From JAFLCM01 sp046154665 (GTDB lineage Bacteria > Planctomycetota > Phycisphaerae > Phycisphaerales > UBA1924): DNA of 64,000 bases. The notes beneath the pieces are model-generated. The model searched no databases. It saw only the letters and a list, made by a program, of their open reading frames with translations, and was not told where the DNA came from. The stretch is taken from positions 7,225 to 71,224 of the forward strand of contig JBJXFG010000060.1 of NCBI GenBank assembly GCA_046154665.1, in the 5' to 3' direction. The position numbers were made by a program, and so were the translations under genes. Position 1 is the first letter of the stretch, and every line of letters begins with the position of its first letter. Positions 25,709 to 33,803 of this stretch are shown here, one piece after another.

Positions 25709-26218
25709 GTGTCGGCTATCAGTTCATCCTCCGCGTCAACGTCCGCCGCCAGCGGCAGCGGACTGGGCGACAAGTACAGCGAGATGACCAGCGGCGACTT
25801 CCTCAAGGTCATGTTCGCCGAGCTCAACCGCCAGGACCCGCTCCAGCCCAGCGAGACCAAGGACCTGCTGGCGCAGATCTCGACCATCCGCTCGATCGAG
25901 AGCAACCTCAGCCTCACCGACAACCTCAAGCAGATGGTCAAGCAGAACGAGGCCTCGGGCGCGGGCAACCTTGTCGGCCAGATGGTCCGCGGCGTCGACG
26001 CCAACGGCGAGCCGCTCGAAGGCGTCGTCCGCAGCGTCCGCATCAGCCGCGAAGGCACGACCCTCAACCTCGTCAGCGGCAAGAGCATCGAGATGAAGAA
26101 CCTGCAGGAAATCCTGGGGTTCATGCTCGAAGACGCCCCCCCGGCACGCGGTGGGGCCGATGCCGCCGAGCCCGCGCGAGCCGCGGCGTTGACCGTTGAA
26201 GGAGCTGTCGCGCCATGA
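25709..26218 (+). CDS. flgD: flagellar hook assembly protein FlgD
   Basis: 169 residues from a GTG start with GAGGGAGG just upstream (25696-25703). The N-terminal FlgD signature is plain: DFLKVMFAELNRQDPLQPSE and ISTIRSIESNLSLTDNLKQM, followed by a FlgD-like segment GQMVRGVDANGEPLEGVV. FlgD is the cap on which FlgE polymerises. It is shorter than the enterobacterial protein, keeping only part of the Ig-like domain. The stop overlaps the next start (ATGACA). Confidence 0.92.
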   Translation: MSAISSSSASTSAASGSGLGDKYSEMTSGDFLKVMFAELNRQDPLQPSETKDLLAQISTIRSIESNLSLTDNLKQMVKQNEASGAGNLVGQMVRGVDANGEPLEGVVRSVRISREGTTLNLVSGKSIEMKNLQEILGFMLEDAPPARGGADAAEPARAAALTVEGAVAP

Positions 26219-26790
26219 CACCTTCCGCCGACATGCTCCGCAAGCTGGGTTCGGGCGTTCGCCCGGGGTTGAGCGCGCCGGCCTCGCCGCACGCCGCCGC
26301 CGATGCCCAGCGCTTCGAGGAACTCCTCGCCGCCGCGAAGGGCGGCAGCGGCACGGAGGGGATCGGTGCCGGATTCCGCTCCGAGCCGGTTCGCCTCTCC
26401 AAGGGTTCAAAGATCGAACTCGCGGCGGAGCAACTGCGTCGCCTCGGCCCCGCCGTTGATGCCGCCGAGGCTCAGGGATCGCACACGTTGCTGGCGTTCA
26501 TCGACGGGAAGGGCGTGCTGGTCGATGTCGCCTCGCGCACGGTGTCCGGCGTCGCCAAGCCTGGGCAGGGGGTGGTGTCGGGCGTCGATGCGGTGGCGGT
26601 GATCCCCGACGCGCCGCGCCTTCCTTTGAGCTCCGCCGACCTCGCCGCCGCTGACGGTGCGAACGCGGCGTCCGCGTCGGCTCAGCCGTCCATCGCGCTG
26701 CCGCTGCCTTCGACCGAGTCGATTCGCAACGCTGATCTTTCCAAGCTACTCGCTGCGTTGCGCCCCGACAACACCGGCGCATTCGCCTAG
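26215..26790 (+). CDS. flagellar operon protein, TIGR02530-like
   Basis: 191 residues. The core (about 60-125: VRLSKGSKIELAAEQLRRLG, then HTLLAFIDGKGVLVDVASRT and GVVSGVDAVAVI) matches the small flagellar operon protein family (TIGR02530) found between flgD and flgE in Gram-positive and other bacteria. The position here is the same. It is thought to aid hook assembly, but its function is not firmly known. Compared with the family, N- and C-terminal Ala/Ser-rich extensions have been added. Translationally coupled to flgD. Confidence 0.82.
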   Translation: MTPSADMLRKLGSGVRPGLSAPASPHAAADAQRFEELLAAAKGGSGTEGIGAGFRSEPVRLSKGSKIELAAEQLRRLGPAVDAAEAQGSHTLLAFIDGKGVLVDVASRTVSGVAKPGQGVVSGVDAVAVIPDAPRLPLSSADLAAADGANAASASAQPSIALPLPSTESIRNADLSKLLAALRPDNTGAFA

Positions 26791-26802
26791 CGCCGTCTGT
26801 GC

Positions 26803-26872
26803 TTCAATCCTCAATCCTCAATCCTCAAGCCTCAAGCCCCAAGCCCCACGCCCCAAGCCCCACGCCCCAAGC
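26803..26872. repeat. heptamer tandem array, ten units (CTCAATC to CCCAAGC)
   Basis: Ten consecutive 7-bp units that drift in sequence: TTCAATC, CTCAATC x2, CTCAAGC x2, CCCAAGC, CCCACGC, CCCAAGC, CCCACGC, CCCAAGC. The array fills most of the gap before flgE and ends 18 bases before its ATG. The stepwise change in units suggests local duplication with point mutation. Confidence 0.9.
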
Positions 26873-26890
26873 CTTCCAAGCAGGAACACC

Positions 26891-28636
26891 ATGGCCTCCA
26901 CCTCCACGCTGCTCTCCGGCCTTTCCGGTCTGACCGTCAATGCACGCCGGCTCGAAGTCATCGGCAACAACATCGCCAACGTCAACGTCGCCGGATTCAA
27001 GTCCAGCAGGCTCAACCTCTTCAACTCCTTCAGCCGCAACTTCAGCCTGGGCAGCACGCCCAGCGCCGAGTCCGGCGGCACGAACCCCGGCCAGATCGGC
27101 CTGGGCGCCACCGTCGCGGGGACCCAGCGCAACATGACCAACGCCCCGGTCGTGCCCACTGGCGTGCCCACCGACATCGGCATTGAGGGCAACGGGTTCT
27201 TCGTCGTCAAGGGCGGCGGCGACACCACCTACACCCGCGCCGGCAACTTCCAGATCAACGCCGCGAACCAGCTCGTCTCCGCCGACGGCAAGCGCGTGCA
27301 GGGCTACGGCATCGATGAGAACTTCAACATCGTCAGCGGCCGTCTCACCGACGTCGAGATTCCGCTGGGCGCGAAAACCATCGCCAAGGCCACCGAGAAC
27401 GTGAGCCTCGCCGGCAACCTCAAGGCCGACGGTGTCATCGCCACCACCGGCACGCAGGTGCGCTTCGGCGTGCTCACCACCGGCGGCGCGCCGGCCACGC
27501 TCGCCACCGCGCTCACCGCGCTCGACCCCGCCGCCGGCATCCTCGCCACCGACACCTTCACCCTCGCCGGCGCCACCCGCGGCAGCAAGACCGTCCCCGA
27601 TGCCACCTTCACCGTCGGCACCGCCACCCTGGGCGATTTTCTGAACTTCATCATGGACTCCACCGGCATCGTGCCCGACGGCGGCTTCAACACCACCACC
27701 GATCCCGGCCCCGAGCCCGGCGGTTTCACCATCGACGCCGCCGGCGCCGTCACCCTCACCGGCAACTGGGGCACCGCCAACGAGATCGGCCTGCGCGACA
27801 CCAACTTCGTCCTCAGGGACGCCGCCGGCGCCACGAAGGCCAACCCGTTCACGGTCGCCTCGACCACGCCGGCCAACGGCGAGAGCGTGCGCACCGGCTT
27901 CGTGGTCTACGACTCGCTGGGCACCGCGCTCAACGTCGACCTCACGATGGTGCTGGCCCGCACCGACAGCACCGGCACCTACTGGCGCGCGTTCATGCAC
28001 TCCGCCGAGGACACCGACGCCGCCCTTCACCTGGAGTCCGGCGACCGCGCCACCCCCGGCGCGTTCAGCACCGAGGTTGCGCTCATGAAGTTCGACAACT
28101 TCGGCCGGCTGGCCAACGGCCCCAAGGTCAACGTCGAGTTCGACCGCCTCAACATCGGGTCCGCCGATCCGCTGAAGTTCGACATCGCCTTCGACTCCGG
28201 GGCCGACCGCGTCACCGCTTTCGCCAACACCGGCGGTTCGTCGCAGATCGCCGCCAAGTATCAGGACGGCTCGCCAATCGGCTCGCTCACCAACTTCTCC
28301 ATCAGCGACAACGGGGTCGTCACCGGCGGGTTCTCCAACGGCCTCACCCGCAACATCGGGCAGCTCGCCCTCTCGGCCTTCACCAACCCCGAAGGCCTCA
28401 TCGACATCGGCAACCTCCAGTTCAGAGCCGGACCCAACTCGGGCGACCCCGTGCTCACGACGCCGACGCAGTTCGGCACCGGCCGCCTCATCGGTGGCGC
28501 GCTCGAACAGTCCAACGTCGACCTCTCGAAAGAGTTCATCGAGATGATCCAGAGTTCGACGGGGTACGCCGCGTCGAGCCGCATCATCTCGACCGCCGAC
28601 CAGTTGCTGCAGCAGCTCATCGCGACCGCCCGGTAA
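26891..28636 (+). CDS. flgE: flagellar hook protein FlgE
   Basis: 581 residues. The N-terminus (LLSGLSGLTVNARRLEVIGN, then NIANVNVAGFKSSR) and C-terminus (NVDLSKEFIEMIQSSTGYAA, ADQLLQQLIATAR) are the paired D0 helices of hook proteins. Between them are β-rich D1/D2 domains with the DRTYYRAGNFQ-like segment (TYTRAGNFQINAANQL). It is longer than the 400-residue enterobacterial FlgE because of an inserted Thr/Ala/Asp-rich domain (about 175-300). The ATG at 26891 gives the standard start; earlier in-frame codons run through the repeat array. Confidence 0.95.
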   Translation: MASTSTLLSGLSGLTVNARRLEVIGNNIANVNVAGFKSSRLNLFNSFSRNFSLGSTPSAESGGTNPGQIGLGATVAGTQRNMTNAPVVPTGVPTDIGIEGNGFFVVKGGGDTTYTRAGNFQINAANQLVSADGKRVQGYGIDENFNIVSGRLTDVEIPLGAKTIAKATENVSLAGNLKADGVIATTGTQVRFGVLTTGGAPATLATALTALDPAAGILATDTFTLAGATRGSKTVPDATFTVGTATLGDFLNFIMDSTGIVPDGGFNTTTDPGPEPGGFTIDAAGAVTLTGNWGTANEIGLRDTNFVLRDAAGATKANPFTVASTTPANGESVRTGFVVYDSLGTALNVDLTMVLARTDSTGTYWRAFMHSAEDTDAALHLESGDRATPGAFSTEVALMKFDNFGRLANGPKVNVEFDRLNIGSADPLKFDIAFDSGADRVTAFANTGGSSQIAAKYQDGSPIGSLTNFSISDNGVVTGGFSNGLTRNIGQLALSAFTNPEGLIDIGNLQFRAGPNSGDPVLTTPTQFGTGRLIGGALEQSNVDLSKEFIEMIQSSTGYAASSRIISTADQLLQQLIATAR

Positions 28637-28674
28637 CGCGCATTCAGATTGAGCCCGCGTGCCTTCAGACGACG

Positions 28675-28698
28675 GACCTTCGGCTCTGCGAAGGTCCG
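28675..28698. other. hairpin after flgE
   Basis: GGACCTTCG and CGAAGGTCC form a 9-bp perfect stem around GCTCTG, 39 bases past the flgE stop. There is no T tract, so it is an attenuator, RNA-stability hairpin or REP-like unit rather than a full terminator. The rest of the 247-bp gap shows nothing else clear. Confidence 0.5.
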
Positions 28699-28883
28699 GG
28701 TCGATCAATCGGAGGCGCACCTCTCTTCGAGCATCCCGATAACTCGTCGTGGCTCGTCAATGCTCTTTCCGCGTGTGGGCTGGCGATCGCCGGCCCTTCA
28801 GTCCGTCCGCGACCCGCCCGATAGCACCGGTGCGGAAGCGGTGCGCCCCCTCCGGGTGGCTCCGCCCGCGCCGGAGCGATGCC

Positions 28884-29159
28884 ATGGACGCGCTGACGAT
28901 CATCTCACAGGCCACCCCGACGAACGCCGCGGCCGGGGGAGCGCACCCCCCGATCAACGCGGGGATGCTGTTCTCGATCGTCGGTGCCTGCGCCACCTCG
29001 GCGCTGCTGGCGCTCATCATCGCCCGCGCCCTGAAGCTGCACAAGGCCCGGGCCGTGCGGCGTAGCGTCGGCGTGCGCACGCCCGCCCGCGCGGCGACGA
29101 CGATCTCCACCGCGGCCCTCATCGAACCCAAGCCCCTGCACCCGCAGCGCGCCGCCTGA
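28884..29159 (+). CDS. small membrane protein in the flagellar operon
   Basis: 91 residues from the ATG at 28884. One membrane helix spans about 27-47 (MLFSIVGACATSALLALIIA), followed by a basic, Arg/Ala-rich cytoplasmic tail. It sits between flgE and fliL, where other bacteria have flbD, motA and motB, but it matches none of them. I do not recognise the family. The conserved place suggests an accessory role in motor or export assembly, which is inference. Confidence 0.65.
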   Translation: MDALTIISQATPTNAAAGGAHPPINAGMLFSIVGACATSALLALIIARALKLHKARAVRRSVGVRTPARAATTISTAALIEPKPLHPQRAA

Positions 29160-29209
29160 TCGAACTTCCTTGACGAAGAGCAACGACCCATCCGGAGCGA
29201 CAGCAAGCC

Positions 29210-29872
29210 ATGAGTGACAAGGCACCCGACAAGAAATCCGAAGCCGCGCCGCCGGCGGCAGGGACCGACGCCAAGGCCGCGCCTAAGAAGGGCGGGCTCC
29301 CTGTCAAGACCATCGGCCTTATCCTGGGCCTGCTCGTCATCGAGGGCGCCGCGGTGGTGATGCTGATGAAGATGCTCGGCAAGCCCGCCGAGGTGAAGGC
29401 CACCGAGCTGCACGACGACCACGACGCCGAGGGCGAGAAGCTCGTCGAGCTTCCCGTGCTCAGCGAGCAGTTCACCAACACTTCCTCGGGACGGCTCTAC
29501 GTCTGGAACGTCGAGATCCTCGTCAAGGCCAAGACCAAGCACGCCGGCGATGTCACCATCCTCGCCAAGGACGCCAAGGCCGCCCCGCCGAAGAAGGACG
29601 ACCACGGCGCCGCCGCGGGCGACGCGCACCACGAGCCGACCACCGGCGTCGCCGAGGAACTGAAGGCGCGCCAGGCCGAAATCCGCACCGGCATCGCCCG
29701 CATCGTCGCCAGCGCCCAGCACCCCTACTTCACCGAGCCCGGCCGCGAAACGCTCACGCGCCAGATCCTCGAATACCTCCGCGAAGTCTTCAAGCAAGAC
29801 CCGCAGGGCGAGGAACGCATCCAGGACGTGCTCATCCCGCGCTGTCTGGGCATGGCGACCGGCGAGGCGTAA
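29210..29872 (+). CDS. fliL: FliL-like flagellar basal body-associated protein
   Basis: 220 residues. A Lys/Ala-rich cytoplasmic N-terminus, one membrane helix (about 33-55, TIGLILGLLVIEGAAVVMLM) and a periplasmic domain ending in REVFKQDPQGEERIQDVLIP fit FliL, which surrounds the stator units. The periplasmic domain carries a His/Asp/Ala-rich insert (about 120-145) not usual for the family. The gene expected next, fliM, is absent: the following 205 bases are non-coding and lead to fliN. Confidence 0.82.
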   Translation: MSDKAPDKKSEAAPPAAGTDAKAAPKKGGLPVKTIGLILGLLVIEGAAVVMLMKMLGKPAEVKATELHDDHDAEGEKLVELPVLSEQFTNTSSGRLYVWNVEILVKAKTKHAGDVTILAKDAKAAPPKKDDHGAAAGDAHHEPTTGVAEELKARQAEIRTGIARIVASAQHPYFTEPGRETLTRQILEYLREVFKQDPQGEERIQDVLIPRCLGMATGEA

Positions 29873-30077
29873 AGCACCGATCGACGATCCGACGAAGCCG
29901 TCACTGAGCGGCTTTGAGCGAAGTGACGGAGAGGCCCTCACCCCCAGCGCACAACTTGCGCCCCAGCGCCGTCCCCGCGCGTTTCTGGCGACACCTGCGC
30001 CCCTCAACCGATACGAAGGTGTTGCAAGGCGCGCGGAGCGCGCCCATCGATTTTCGTAACGCCGCGCGGAGGCCAGG

Positions 30078-30632
30078 ATGGCCGACAACGATCCCTCAAC
30101 ACCCAGTTCAGCGACTCCCAGCGCCGGCGACCCCGCCTCGATGGCGGGCGACGCCCTCAAGGCCGCGCAGGACGCCGTGAACCAGATCAACAGCGAGGCC
30201 CGCGCCAGCGCGCCGGATTCCGCGACGGCGGACGCGCTCGCCGCCGTCCAGGCCGCCCTCGCCGAGGCCAGCAAGCCCGCGTCCGAATCCAGCGCCGGCT
30301 CCACGCCCATCGGCGACGACGGCGCCGAGGCCTTTACGCTGCCCAGCTTTACCGAAGCGAAGTCCAGCGACAAGCCCGCCAACCTCGACCTGCTCGCCGA
30401 CGTCAACCTCAACGTCAAGATCGAACTCGGCCGCACCCGCATGTACGTCGAGGATGTGCTGCGGCTCAACGAAGGTTCGGTCGTCGAGCTCGACAAGCTC
30501 GCCGGCGACCCCGTCGACATCTACGTGAACGAACGCCATGTCGCCCGCGGCGAGGTGCTGGTGCTCAACGACAACTTCTGCGTCCGTGTCAACGAGATCA
30601 TTTCCCCCATCGGGCACGAAGAGGCCGCCTAG
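30078..30632 (+). CDS. fliN: flagellar motor switch protein FliN
   Basis: 184 residues. The C-terminal SpoA/SpoA-like domain (about 100-182) reads LLADVNLNVKIELGRTRMYV, then LRLNEGSVVELDKLAGDPVD, IYVNERHVARGEVLVLNDNF and CVRVNEIIS, the classic FliN core. The first 95 residues are acidic, Ala/Ser-rich and probably disordered. FliN forms the base of the C-ring together with FliM. Since fliM is not adjacent, the C-ring must use a FliM encoded elsewhere. Confidence 0.95.
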   Translation: MADNDPSTPSSATPSAGDPASMAGDALKAAQDAVNQINSEARASAPDSATADALAAVQAALAEASKPASESSAGSTPIGDDGAEAFTLPSFTEAKSSDKPANLDLLADVNLNVKIELGRTRMYVEDVLRLNEGSVVELDKLAGDPVDIYVNERHVARGEVLVLNDNFCVRVNEIISPIGHEEAA

Positions 30633-30713
30633 CCGCGCACCGGCTCGCGGCACGCATTGCCCTTCCACCCCACCCCGCGCGGAGCGCGGGCGAGAGAAGC
30701 CAGGACGGCACGA

Positions 30714-31562
30714 ATGCACAGGCGGGCGATCATCATCTCGGTGTTCATGCTCGCGCAAGCCGCCGCCCCCGCGCTCGGCGCCGATGCCGACCCTGCGCCC
30801 ACCGCCGTCAGCGACGCCGTGCCGGACGGCGAGTCCGCGCCCATCGTCAACATGGCCTCGGGCCGCGTGATCGAAGTCCCCATGCCCGCGCAGCCGGGCG
30901 ACGCCGCCAATGCCCGCCTCGCGCACACCCGGGCCGAGCCGAAACAGCGCGAGAACGCCGACCCCGTCGCCCCCGCGAAGACGGAGGGCTTGGCGCTCGG
31001 CTCACCAAAGCCCGGCGTCACCGCTCCGAGCTCACCTTCGACCACGCGCAAGCAAGGCAGCAAAGACGCCGCCGAACCAGACACCGGCTCGTGGATCTCC
31101 CACTGGACCATCCGCACCGCCCTGGGACTCGCCTTGCTCGTCGCCATGTTACTGGGCCTGAAGTGGGCCGCGACGCGCTTTGGCGGCGGCCTCGGGCTGG
31201 CGGCTCAGCTCGGCCCCTCGGGCCGTGCCCCGCAAGGGTTACTCGAAGTGCTGGGGCGTTACCCCGTTTCACGCGGGCACTCGTTGGTGCTGCTCAAGCT
31301 CGATCGCCGCGTGCTGCTGCTGGGCCAGAGCCCCGCGGGGTTCACGGCGCTGAGCGAGCTGACCGACCCCGAGGACGTGGCGTCGGTGCTGACGAAGGCC
31401 GCCGACGCCGACGGCGCTTCGATGTCGCGACGCTTCTCGGAGCTGCTGCGCGGGATGGAGCGCGATCCATCGACGACCGAAGACGACGCGAGCGCCGCGC
31501 CGGTGACGCCCAGGCTCGCGATGCGGCTGGCCGGCGCGGGCAGTGGGGGAGGTGGAACGTGA
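30714..31562 (+). CDS. fliO: FliO/FliZ-like flagellar export component
   Basis: 282 residues. A signal-like N-terminal segment (about 1-23) is followed by an Ala/Pro-rich periplasmic stretch, a membrane helix (about 142-162, TALGLALLVAMLLGLKWAAT) and a cytosolic part (GLLEVLGRYPVSRGHSLVLL, LDRRVLLLGQSPAGFTALSE), the FliO signature. FliO helps FliP pentamers assemble. The long periplasmic part is typical of larger FliO proteins. Its stop overlaps an in-frame GTG for fliP at 31559, although I place the fliP start further on. Confidence 0.88.
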   Translation: MHRRAIIISVFMLAQAAAPALGADADPAPTAVSDAVPDGESAPIVNMASGRVIEVPMPAQPGDAANARLAHTRAEPKQRENADPVAPAKTEGLALGSPKPGVTAPSSPSTTRKQGSKDAAEPDTGSWISHWTIRTALGLALLVAMLLGLKWAATRFGGGLGLAAQLGPSGRAPQGLLEVLGRYPVSRGHSLVLLKLDRRVLLLGQSPAGFTALSELTDPEDVASVLTKAADADGASMSRRFSELLRGMERDPSTTEDDASAAPVTPRLAMRLAGAGSGGGGT

Positions 31563-31585
31563 GGTTGAGTCCTGAGCACGCGCGC

Positions 31586-31675
31586 GACACGAGCCCCGAG
31601 CGTCAGCGAGCGGGTCTGGCCGTGCCCGGCGCTTCCGAAAGTCCGGGAACCCGTCGCTCACGCTCCGGGCTCGCT
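31586..31675. repeat. family A palindrome (GAGCCCCGAGCGT type) between fliO and fliP
   Basis: Left arm ACGAGCCCCGAGCGTCAGCG with GAGCGGGTC, right arm ACCCGTCGCTCACGCTCCGG with GCTCG, separated by about 35 bases. It is one of six copies in the window (others at 47732, 49118, 54782, 55785, 57917). It keeps the fliP frame open and would be translated if fliP started at the GTG overlapping fliO. Confidence 0.85.
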
Positions 31676-31696
31676 CTTCGCGCGCCATTCGACAGA

Positions 31697-32635
31697 GTGC
31701 CACGCGAGTTTCGCCCGTGGTTCGTCGCCCTGGTCGCCTTGCTCTCACTGCAGTGCTTCCCCAGTTTCGCGTCGGCGCAGGCGCTCGTCGGCCCGCCCGC
31801 CGCCGCTGCTGGCTCGATCCCCGCGTCGCTGCAATCGATGAACCCCGTCAGCGTTCTCGAAACCGCCGCCAACAGCGTGCCCGGGTTCGAGGGCGGCCTC
31901 ACCGGGGCGCTCAACATCATGATCGTGCTCACGGTGCTCAGCCTGGCACCGGCGATCATGATGATGTGTACCTGCTTCGTGCGCTTCCTCATCGTGCTGG
32001 CGCTGCTGAAGCAGGCCCTGGGCACGCAGAGCCTCCCGCCCGCGCAGGTGACGCTGGCGCTGGCGCTCTTCATGACCTTCCTGGTGATGGCCCCGACATT
32101 CGAGCGCGTCCACGCCGAGGCCATCGTGCCCTACCAGAGCGGCCAGCTCGCCGACGCGGGGCAGGTGTGGGAGAAGGCCAAGCAGCCGATGCGTGACTTC
32201 ATGTTCGCGCAGATCGACGCCGCCGACAACTGGTCGAGCGTCTACATGGTGATGAACTACCGCGGGCAGGACACCAGCGAGCCTGAGAAGCTCACCCGCG
32301 CGGATGTCGACATGCTCACGCTCATCCCCGCCTTCATGATCAGCGAGCTCAAAACGGCGTTCCTTCTGGGGTTCCGCATCTACCTGCCGTTCCTGGTCAT
32401 CGATCTGGTGATCTCGTGCCTGCTGATCAGCATGAGCATGATGATGCTGCCGCCGGTGCTCATCTCGTTGCCGTTCAAGATCCTGCTGTTCGTGCTGGTG
32501 GACGGCTGGCAGCTCATCGTCGGCGGCTTGATGGAGAGCGTCGCAAAGGTCGACGGCCCCGCCGTCACCGCGTGGCTCGCGCCCCTGCTGCCCCCGTTGC
32601 TCCCCGCGGCCCACTCCGCCGCCGCACTTGTGTGA
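31697..32635 (+). CDS. fliP: flagellar export gate protein FliP
   Basis: 312 residues from the GTG at 31697, which gives a clean signal peptide (FVALVALLSLQCFPSFASAQ) as FliP usually has. Core features: LTVLSLAPAIMMMCTCFVRF, the FliP block LTLIPAFMISELKTAFLLGF, and a final helix pair with MLPPVLISLPFKILLFVLVD. FliP forms the core of the export gate with FliQ and FliR. The frame is open upstream to a GTG (31559) overlapping fliO, but those codons run through a palindromic repeat. An internal ATG at 31838 would remove the signal peptide. Confidence 0.93.
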   Translation: MPREFRPWFVALVALLSLQCFPSFASAQALVGPPAAAAGSIPASLQSMNPVSVLETAANSVPGFEGGLTGALNIMIVLTVLSLAPAIMMMCTCFVRFLIVLALLKQALGTQSLPPAQVTLALALFMTFLVMAPTFERVHAEAIVPYQSGQLADAGQVWEKAKQPMRDFMFAQIDAADNWSSVYMVMNYRGQDTSEPEKLTRADVDMLTLIPAFMISELKTAFLLGFRIYLPFLVIDLVISCLLISMSMMMLPPVLISLPFKILLFVLVDGWQLIVGGLMESVAKVDGPAVTAWLAPLLPPLLPAAHSAAALV

Positions 32636-32655
32636 TCAACACCGATCGCAGCCCC

Positions 32656-32669
32656 GACTCCCGACTCCC
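32656..32669. repeat. short heptamer array GACTCCC x2
   Basis: Two perfect GACTCCC units, followed by a degenerate one, between fliP and fliQ. This is the complement of the GGGAGTC arrays upstream. Confidence 0.6.
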
Positions 32670-32689
32670 GCCCTCCCCCCGCGCCCCCC

Positions 32690-32947
32690 ATGACCTACGA
32701 CGAAAACACCCTTGACCTTGTCCGCGCCTGCCTCGTCATCACCCTCAAGGTGTCCGCCCCGATCCTCCTCGCCGGCGTGCTCATCGGCCTCATCATCAGC
32801 GTGGTGCAGGCCGTCACGCAGATCCAGGAACAGACCCTCACGCTGGTGCCCAAGATCTTCGTGATGGTGATCGTCGCCCTGCTGCTGCTGCCGTGGATCG
32901 TCATGCGTCTCGTTGAGTTCACCGTCGAGATGTTCCGACTCACATGA
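32690..32947 (+). CDS. fliQ: flagellar export gate protein FliQ
   Basis: 85 residues, two membrane helices (about 14-40 and 55-75). The sequence VISVVQAVTQIQEQTLTLVP with KIFVM following is the FliQ hallmark. FliQ packs around FliP/FliR in the export gate. Length is typical (about 89). fliR begins 34 bases after its stop. Confidence 0.97.
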   Translation: MTYDENTLDLVRACLVITLKVSAPILLAGVLIGLIISVVQAVTQIQEQTLTLVPKIFVMVIVALLLLPWIVMRLVEFTVEMFRLT

Positions 32948-32981
32948 TCGCACCGCCTCGCTCCCGCGCTCGCTTCCGGCG

Positions 32982-33803
32982 ATGACCTCCCTCGAACCCA
33001 TCCTGGCCCACGTCCCGGCGTTCCTCGTGGTGCTGGCGCGGTTCACCGGGCTCTTCATCTTCTCGCCCGTCCTCGCCAGCGCCATGATCCCGCGCCGCGT
33101 CAAGATCATCCTCACCCTCTCGCTTGCCTTCTGCGTATACCCCACCATCGATCACGCCGCCTTCGGCCCGATCCCGCTCAGCATCACCGCCCTGGGCCCC
33201 ATCATGGCCATGGAGCTCGCCCTCGGTGCCGCCATGGGCATCATGATGCTCACCCCGCTCTGGGCCGTGCAGCTCGCCGGCACTCTGATGGGCCAGCAGA
33301 TGGGCCTCGCGCTGGCGCCGCTCTACAACCCCGCCACCGACATCGACAGCGACTCGGTCGGCCAGCTCCTGTTCATCCTCGCGCTGGCGATCTTCATCGT
33401 CCTGGGCGGCATCGAGGCCCTCTTCGCCGGCCTCGCCGGATCGTTCATGCTGCTCGGCCCGGGCCAGCTCCGCGTCGACGACACCCTCGTCACCACGCTC
33501 GCGGGCCTCGTCGGGTCGGCGTTCCACCTCGCCATGCGCGTCTCGATGCCCGTCCTGGCCATCGTGCTCGTCGAGACCGTCGCCGTCGGATTCATCACCA
33601 AGACCATCCCCGCGCTCAACTTCATGAGCGTGGGATTCCCCCTCCGCATGATGCTCGGCATTCTCATCATGGCGGCGTCCATGGCCGGCATCCACGCCGC
33701 CATCCACGCAGACACCCGCGCCACCATCGACCTCGTGCAAGACTGGGTCCAATCGCTCGGCCCCGCGAGCGCGGCGAAACCGGAAGGAGCCTCCGGTGGC
33801 TGA
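32982..33803 (+). CDS. fliR: flagellar export gate protein FliR
   Basis: 273 residues from the ATG at 32982. Polytopic, with FLVVLARFTGLFIFSPVLAS at the N-terminus, AGTLMGQQMGLALAPLYNPA, the FliR motif VETVAVGFITKTIPALNFMS and a final helix FPLRMMLGILIMAAS. FliR completes the export gate. The stop overlaps the flhB start (GTG at 33796) by eight bases, implying coupling. Confidence 0.95.
   Translation: MTSLEPILAHVPAFLVVLARFTGLFIFSPVLASAMIPRRVKIILTLSLAFCVYPTIDHAAFGPIPLSITALGPIMAMELALGAAMGIMMLTPLWAVQLAGTLMGQQMGLALAPLYNPATDIDSDSVGQLLFILALAIFIVLGGIEALFAGLAGSFMLLGPGQLRVDDTLVTTLAGLVGSAFHLAMRVSMPVLAIVLVETVAVGFITKTIPALNFMSVGFPLRMMLGILIMAASMAGIHAAIHADTRATIDLVQDWVQSLGPASAAKPEGASGG

Noticed and set aside
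26825..28720. A 631-codon minus-strand frame opposite flgE
   Set aside because: Gly/Val/Ala/Glu-rich, antisense to a clear hook gene, no recognisable domain.
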